This document shows, in pieces, positions 59,428 to 64,000 of a stretch of 64,000 nucleotides of DNA; the stretch's first letter is position 1; every line of letters begins with the position of its first letter. A program made the translations under genes and the position numbers. The stretch is from positions 1-64,000 of the forward strand of contig CAKSFN010000005.1 of the NCBI GenBank assembly GCA_934454405.1, in the 5' to 3' direction. The stretch is from an uncultured Eubacteriales bacterium. Lineage in GTDB: Bacteria > Bacillota > Clostridia > Oscillospirales > UBA644. The notes beneath the pieces were generated by a model that was not told where the DNA came from, made no database searches, and saw nothing but the letters and a program-made list of their open reading frames with translations.

Positions 59428-61809
59428 TTACGCTCTCAGATATATCCCGTCCGCTTCGAGAACGGAAATTATTTTTTTCATCGTCGCGTCTATCTCTTCG
59501 TCCGCCAGAGTATGGTCGGGGCTTCTCAAAACAAGCGCGTAGGCGATGCTCTTATAGCCGTGAGCGACCTGCAGCCCCGTGTAAACGTCGAAAACCTTTA
59601 CGCTTTCAAGCAGAGGTCTTCCCGCCTTCTTTATCTTTTCTTCGATATCGCCGCTGTAAACGTCGTTTCCGCAAACGAGGGAAAGGTCTCTCGTAACTGC
59701 GGGATATTTTGGAACGGGCTTATAATCACTCACTCCGCCGCGGCAGTCATAAAGGCTGTTCATGTCAAACTCGAATGCGTAGACTTCCGTGTTTATCCCG
59801 TAATTCTTCGCAACGGTGGGATGAAGCTGACCGACAACGCCGAGACGAACGTCGCCGCAGTAAACATATGCGGTTCTTCCCGGATGATAGGACGGCTCGT
59901 CCGCGCAGGGTCTGAACTTGACCTTATTGATATGAAGCTGGGCAAGCAGCTGCTCCGCCGCGCCCTTAACGGAAAAGAAATCGGTGTTCGCGCCGTAAAT
60001 ACCGGCGGTAAGGATTTTCTTTTCTTCGGGAAGTTCCGTTTCGCTCGCAGCCGGAATATAAACCGTCGCAATCTCGTAAAGCGCGGCTCTCTCGGCTCTG
60101 AACGAATAATTTCTCGCTGCGACCTCAAGCAGCGACGGAAGTCCCGTCGTTCTCATAACGGAAGTATCCTCGCCGAGAGGGTTCATTATTTTCAGGCATC
60201 TTCTCAGCGAATGCTCCTGAGGCAGACATATTTTGTCAAGCGATTTCGGGCTGACGAACGAAAACGTCATTATCTCCGTATAGCCGCAGGCGCGCATAAT
60301 GACGCCGGTTTTCTTTTCAAACTTCTGTCTTTCGGTCAGACCTCCGGTTTTTATCTCCGCGCGGAAATTCTTCGCGGGAATCCTGTCATAGCCGTAAATT
60401 CTCGCAGCCTCTTCCGAAAGGTCGTAGACCGTTTCGATATCGCTCCTGAAAGACGGAACCGTGACGGTGCTGCCTTCAACTGTCATTCCGAGAGCGGTGA
60501 AGACTCTCTTCATTTCCTCCGCGTTCATATCGGTATCCACATAACGATTTATCCAATCGACGTCAAAGTCGATTTTTTTCAAGGATTTATCAGAATTATC
60601 CGTATCGATGAGGTTTTTCGAAACCTTGCCGGCGCCGAGCATTTCAACCAGCTCGCACGCCCTGTCAAGCGCCTCGACCGTCATCTGCGGGTCAAGTCTC
60701 TTTTCAAACAAAGCGGAGGCGTCCGTTCTCATTCCGAGTTCTTTTGCTCCCTTTCGAACGGTGGGGCCGTCAAAATTCGCGGACTCAAAAACTATCATCT
60801 CCGTCGAGTCCTTGATTTCGCTGTTTTCGCCGCCCATAATTCCGGCAACGGCAACGGCTCTTTCCTCGTCTGCAATGACAAGCATATCGGACGAAAGCGT
60901 TCTTTCCTGACCGTCGAGCGTGACCGTCTTTTCGCCGTCTTTTGCTCTTCTGACGATTATTTTGCCGCCCTTTATGCAGGAATAATCAAAGGCGTGCATA
61001 GGCTGACCGTATTCAAGCATAACATAATTCGTTATATCGACGATGTTGTTTATCGAGCGAACGCCGCAGGAACGAAGTCTTTCCACCATCCACTTCGGCG
61101 ACGGCGCTATCCTGATGTCGGTTACCACTCTTGCGCTGTATCGCGGACAAAGCTTCGGCTCGTCAACGGCGACCGTCAAATAATCGTTGATGTCCACGCC
61201 CTCGCCTTTTACGACGGGTTTTTCCGTGCTGTACGGCTTGCCGAACGTAACGGCGGCTTCCCTCGCGATGCCTCTGACGGAAAGGCAGTCCGGTCTGTTC
61301 GTTGCGATATCGGCGATAAACACGGTGTCGTCAAGACCGAGAGCCTCGCATATATCTTTTCCTATCGGGGTGTCGTCCTTCAGGATAAGGATACCGTCCT
61401 CAACCGCGCCCTCGTAATCGGCAACCGTCAAACCGAGCTCGGCGACAGAGCAGAACATTCCGTCGGACTCAACGCCGCGAAGCTTGCCTTTTTTGATATT
61501 GACCCCGCCGAACAGCGTCGAACCGTCAAGCGCGACGGGAACGACGGCGCCGACAAAAACATTCGTCGCCGCGGTAACAATCTGAACGGGTTCTCCCCTG
61601 CCCGTATCCACTCGGCAGACAACAAGCTTATCCGCATTCTCGTGTTTTTGAATATCGAGTATTTTTCCGACAACGCAGTTTTTGATGATGTCGGATGTTT
61701 TTTCGTAGCCCGTGACTTCCGTACCGGTCATACACATTTCGTGGACGAAAGTCTTTTCGTCAACGTCTACCGGCGTGTACTGTCTGAGCCATTTATATGA
61801 AACGTTCAT
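59428..61809 (-). CDS. pheT: Phenylalanine-tRNA ligase beta subunit
   Basis: The 793-aa subunit has the N-terminal tRNA-binding domain (about 40-150), the B3/B4 editing domain, a B5 domain with KNLIDTDNS nearby, the catalytic-like core (RMRACGYTEIMTFSFVS) and the C-terminal FDX-ACB anticodon-binding domain (PKYPAVTRDLSLVC onward). GAGGAG precedes the ATG. It pairs with the alpha subunit encoded 20 nt upstream. Confidence 0.98.
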   Translation of the reverse strand: MNVSYKWLRQYTPVDVDEKTFVHEMCMTGTEVTGYEKTSDIIKNCVVGKILDIQKHENADKLVVCRVDTGRGEPVQIVTAATNVFVGAVVPVALDGSTLFGGVNIKKGKLRGVESDGMFCSVAELGLTVADYEGAVEDGILILKDDTPIGKDICEALGLDDTVFIADIATNRPDCLSVRGIAREAAVTFGKPYSTEKPVVKGEGVDINDYLTVAVDEPKLCPRYSARVVTDIRIAPSPKWMVERLRSCGVRSINNIVDITNYVMLEYGQPMHAFDYSCIKGGKIIVRRAKDGEKTVTLDGQERTLSSDMLVIADEERAVAVAGIMGGENSEIKDSTEMIVFESANFDGPTVRKGAKELGMRTDASALFEKRLDPQMTVEALDRACELVEMLGAGKVSKNLIDTDNSDKSLKKIDFDVDWINRYVDTDMNAEEMKRVFTALGMTVEGSTVTVPSFRSDIETVYDLSEEAARIYGYDRIPAKNFRAEIKTGGLTERQKFEKKTGVIMRACGYTEIMTFSFVSPKSLDKICLPQEHSLRRCLKIMNPLGEDTSVMRTTGLPSLLEVAARNYSFRAERAALYEIATVYIPAASETELPEEKKILTAGIYGANTDFFSVKGAAEQLLAQLHINKVKFRPCADEPSYHPGRTAYVYCGDVRLGVVGQLHPTVAKNYGINTEVYAFEFDMNSLYDCRGGVSDYKPVPKYPAVTRDLSLVCGNDVYSGDIEEKIKKAGRPLLESVKVFDVYTGLQVAHGYKSIAYALVLRSPDHTLADEEIDATMKKIISVLEADGIYLRA

Positions 61810-61829
61810 TTTCGTTTAACTCCTCTTTA

Positions 61830-62855
61830 TCAGAAATTGTTCAGGAAGCGAAGATCGTTGTCGAAGAACATACGTATGTCGTCGATCTTGTATCGGAGCA
61901 TAACAAGCCTTTCAAGCCCCATACCGAACGCGAAGCCGCTGTATTTTGCCGTATCTATTCCGCAGCCCTCAAGAACCTTCGGGTTGACCATACCGGCACC
62001 GCCTATTTCTATCCAGCCCTCGCCCTTGCAGAACCTGCACCCTTTGCCTCCGCAGCGGAAGCACGAAACGCAGATCTCCGCCGACGGCTCGGTGAACGGG
62101 AAAAAGTCGGGGCGGATTCTTGTTTTAACGTCTTCGCCGAAAAGTTTATGAACGATGGTTTCAAGCGAACCCTTCAGGTGCGCCATCGTGATGCCCTCGT
62201 CAACGACAAGCCCCTCTATCTGATGGAACATCGGAGAATGGGTCGCGTCGATCTCGTCTATTCTGTAAACTCTTCCGGGAGACACTATGCGAATGGGAGG
62301 CTGCTGCTTTTCCATCGTTCTGACCTGAACGGAGGATGTCTGCGTTCTGAGCAGCACTTCGGGGTTAAAGTAGAACGTGTCCTGCGTGTCTCTTGCGGGG
62401 TGATACTTCGGAATGTTGAGTTTTTCGAAATTATATCTGTCAAACTCGACTTCGGGACCGCTGACAACCGAAAAGCCCATCGAAACGAATGCGTCCTCGA
62501 ACTCTTCGAGAACCATATTCAGAGGATGCTGCTTGCCGACGGGAATCTCCTTTCCCGCAAGCGTAACGTCTATTCTTTCCTCTTCAAGTTTCTTTTTCAA
62601 CTCTGCCTCGCGGAGCTGTTCCTTTTTGTTTTTTATGGCTTCTTCAATATGCGAACGGACTTCGTTTGCAATCTGTCCGATAACGGGTCTTTCCTCCTTG
62701 GAAAGCTTACCCATTTCGGAAAGCAGCGCCGTAACCTCGCCTTTTTTCCCGAGAAATCTGACGCGAAAAGATTCAAGTTCCTCCGATGTCTCGGATTTTC
62801 CGATATTCTCTTCTGCGTCGCTGCGCACCTTCATAAATTTTTCTTTCAAACTCAT
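61830..62855 (-). CDS. pheS: Phenylalanine-tRNA ligase alpha subunit
   Basis: The ATG at 62855 gives 341 aa, the usual length; the open frame extends 21 codons upstream to near the -10 region, without a ribosome site. The N-terminal coiled coil is followed by class II motifs 2 and 3 (FHQIEGLVVDEGITM and GFAFGMGLERLVMLRY). A cysteine cluster CVSCFRCGGKGCRFCKG, known from Bacillus PheS, probably binds zinc. It is first gene of the operon. Confidence 0.98.
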   Translation of the reverse strand: MSLKEKFMKVRSDAEENIGKSETSEELESFRVRFLGKKGEVTALLSEMGKLSKEERPVIGQIANEVRSHIEEAIKNKKEQLREAELKKKLEEERIDVTLAGKEIPVGKQHPLNMVLEEFEDAFVSMGFSVVSGPEVEFDRYNFEKLNIPKYHPARDTQDTFYFNPEVLLRTQTSSVQVRTMEKQQPPIRIVSPGRVYRIDEIDATHSPMFHQIEGLVVDEGITMAHLKGSLETIVHKLFGEDVKTRIRPDFFPFTEPSAEICVSCFRCGGKGCRFCKGEGWIEIGGAGMVNPKVLEGCGIDTAKYSGFAFGMGLERLVMLRYKIDDIRMFFDNDLRFLNNF

Positions 62856-62929
62856 CTTATCACCGTCTTTTTCATCTCCGCCGCAATCGCGCACGCGCCG
62901 TGCGGCGTATATAATCATAATTATACATT

Positions 62930-62958
62930 ATATTAACACAACCGCCGCTCTTTTTCAA
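62930..62958 (-). promoter_or_regulatory. Promoter candidate of the pheS operon
   Basis: TTGAAA and TAATAT separated by 17 nt on the minus strand, about 75 nt before the pheS ATG. A TATAAT also occurs about 10 nt further downstream. The leader is too short for a T-box. Confidence 0.55.
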
Positions 62959-63058
62959 TAGGTTTCAAAAAATGTTCAAGTATCGAACGTTTTTTTGAAT
63001 AAACGGGAACTTGCAACTCAAAATATTTCCGAAAATACTTTTTCGGAGGAAAGCGGAT

Positions 63059-64000
63059 TTGAAAGCAATCATTCTCGCGGGCGGCGTGGGGTCGAGACTT
63101 ATGCCGGTAACCGCAAAATTCCCGAAACCACTTGCGCCGATAGCGGGCAAGCCCTGCCTTTTTCACACGCTTGATCTGCTCAAAAAAAACGGCGTGACGG
63201 AGATCATCGCAACGGTCAGACACGGCAGCGCGCAGATAAGAAACGCCTGCGCGGACAGAAATCTCGTGTTTATAGAAGAAAAGGAGCCTCTCGGAACGGC
63301 AGGCGGCGTCAAAGCGTGCGAGGGTCTTGTGGACGGCGATTTTCTCGTTGTCAGCGGCGACGCGGTAACGGATATCGATCTCTGCGCGGCGGTCGCGTTC
63401 CACAAAGGCCGAGGAGGAGCCGCGACCGTTGTTTTGAGCGAGGTCGGAACGCCGTTTGAATACGGAGTCTGCCTGACGGACGATGACGGACGGATAACGG
63501 AACTTGTCGAAAAACCCGGCTGGGAACGCGCCTATTCGGGAACGGTAAACACGGGGATATACGTTTTTTCCCGCGAGATATTCGACTTCATCGAGTACGG
63601 AAAGGCGCAGGATTTTGCAAAAGACGTCTTTCCGAGACTTATCGCGGACGGCAAAAAAATCTACGGATACCGCGCCGCCGGTTATTGGCGCGATATCGGC
63701 TCGGTCCGCTCGTACCTTGCGTGCAACGCCGACGCGCTGGCAGGCAGAGTCGGGCTTGAGCTGCCCGAGAACGGCAAGGTTGCGGGCGCGATAGTGCACG
63801 AGCCTTGTTTTATAGGCAAAAACGTCAGCGCAGCGGGAGCCGTGATAGGGCCGTATTCGGTCATAGGAGACGGCTGTATTCTCCAAAAAGGATGCCGTAT
63901 AGAGAGAAGCGTTCTGCTTTCGGGCGTATGCGTCGGCGAAAACAGCGTCGTAAGAAATTCGGCGGTGTGCGACGGCGTGAAAATCAGAGACGGGGTAAGC
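63059..64000 (+). CDS. Sugar-phosphate nucleotidyltransferase (GDP-mannose/NDP-sugar pyrophosphorylase type), 3' end outside window
   Basis: A TTG start nine bases after GGAGG opens a frame of 314 codons that runs off the window. The N-terminus is KAIILAGGVGSRLMPVT followed by KFPKPLAPIAGKP, the nucleotide-binding signature. EEKEPLGTAGGVKA, VVSGDAVTDID and VNTGIYVFSREIF are the other active-site segments. From about residue 245 hexapeptide repeats begin (CFIGKNVSAAGAVIGPYSVIGDG). Such proteins activate mannose or glucose phosphates for glycan synthesis; some relatives are fused to a phosphomannomutase, which would lie beyond the window. Confidence 0.9.
   Translation, partial: MKAIILAGGVGSRLMPVTAKFPKPLAPIAGKPCLFHTLDLLKKNGVTEIIATVRHGSAQIRNACADRNLVFIEEKEPLGTAGGVKACEGLVDGDFLVVSGDAVTDIDLCAAVAFHKGRGGAATVVLSEVGTPFEYGVCLTDDDGRITELVEKPGWERAYSGTVNTGIYVFSREIFDFIEYGKAQDFAKDVFPRLIADGKKIYGYRAAGYWRDIGSVRSYLACNADALAGRVGLELPENGKVAGAIVHEPCFIGKNVSAAGAVIGPYSVIGDGCILQKGCRIERSVLLSGVCVGENSVVRNSAVCDGVKIRDGVS

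Noticed and set aside
59344..61800. An 818-codon open frame on the plus strand opposite pheT
   Set aside because: It is a complementary-strand shadow of pheT with low-complexity Arg/Phe/Val content and no recognisable domain.
62856..62929. T-box or attenuator for pheST
   Set aside because: The leader is only about 75 nt and lacks both the specifier stem and the conserved TGG-N-ACCGCG-type motif.
1..64000. CRISPR arrays, insertion sequences, rRNA genes
   Set aside because: No regularly spaced direct repeats, no transposase gene with terminal inverted repeats and no rRNA sequence were seen on either strand.

Overview
The window comes from a Gram-positive anaerobe of the class Clostridia, most likely an uncultured Oscillospirales/Ruminococcaceae-type gut bacterium. 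This is inferred from the Firmicutes order of the ribosomal super-operon, the four-cysteine S4 and zinc-type S14, the YbzG-like KOW gene between map and infA, the mltG-trmR-trhP cluster, an IreB homologue, a dockerin domain on a secreted hydrolase, pyruvate phosphate dikinase, and many sigma-A promoters of TTGACA/TATAAT type. No species call is possible from the sequence alone.

Region 1 (1-6.3 kb, + strand) is accessory DNA: a type I restriction-modification locus, hsdM (cut by the window edge), hsdS, a zinc-ribbon DUF4145-like gene and hsdR, closed by a strong hairpin. Region 2 (6.3-17.3 kb) is mixed: an orphan ORF, tRNA-Ser(CGA), a membrane protein, ppdK, then pth-mfd-PrsA-like foldase, tRNA-Thr(GGT) and an FMN reductase-like flavoprotein.

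Region 3 (17.3-33.6 kb, - strand) is the complete S10-spc-alpha ribosomal super-operon, rpsJ through rplQ, with secY, adk, map, a KOW protein, infA and rpoA. One strong promoter drives it through a leader of about 390 nt that is rich in inverted repeats. Most internal gaps are below 50 nt, but three (rpsJ-rplC, rpsQ-rplN, rpsD-rpoA) are 117-160 nt and contain inverted repeats; these are candidate regulatory RNA segments.

Region 4 (33.9-39.2 kb) holds a secreted CHAP/NlpC-like hydrolase with SH3 and dockerin domains, an ECF sigma/anti-sigma pair downstream of a dus gene, and a SLOG-family protein on the opposite strand. Region 5 (39.2-49.9 kb, - strand) looks like one 11-gene operon: thyX-tmk (dTMP/dTDP synthesis), DJ-1-like, 5-formyl-THF cyclo-ligase, CPBP protease, mltG, trmR, zinc-ribbon membrane protein, trhP, then an ABC ATPase and an FtsX-type permease. 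TrhP and TrmR together would make 5-methoxyuridine at tRNA position 34.

Region 6 (50-55.4 kb) contains pepD, a large secreted transglutaminase-fold protein with a tandemly duplicated N-terminal domain I do not recognise, and a divergent 100-aa membrane protein whose promoter carries two near-perfect TGTGA-type inverted repeats. Region 7 (55.4-62.9 kb, - strand) is one operon pheS-pheT-ireB-membrane protein-nnrD/E-lipoprotein-alr. The window ends inside a sugar-phosphate nucleotidyltransferase gene on the + strand. Everything was read by eye; no similarity search or folding program was run.
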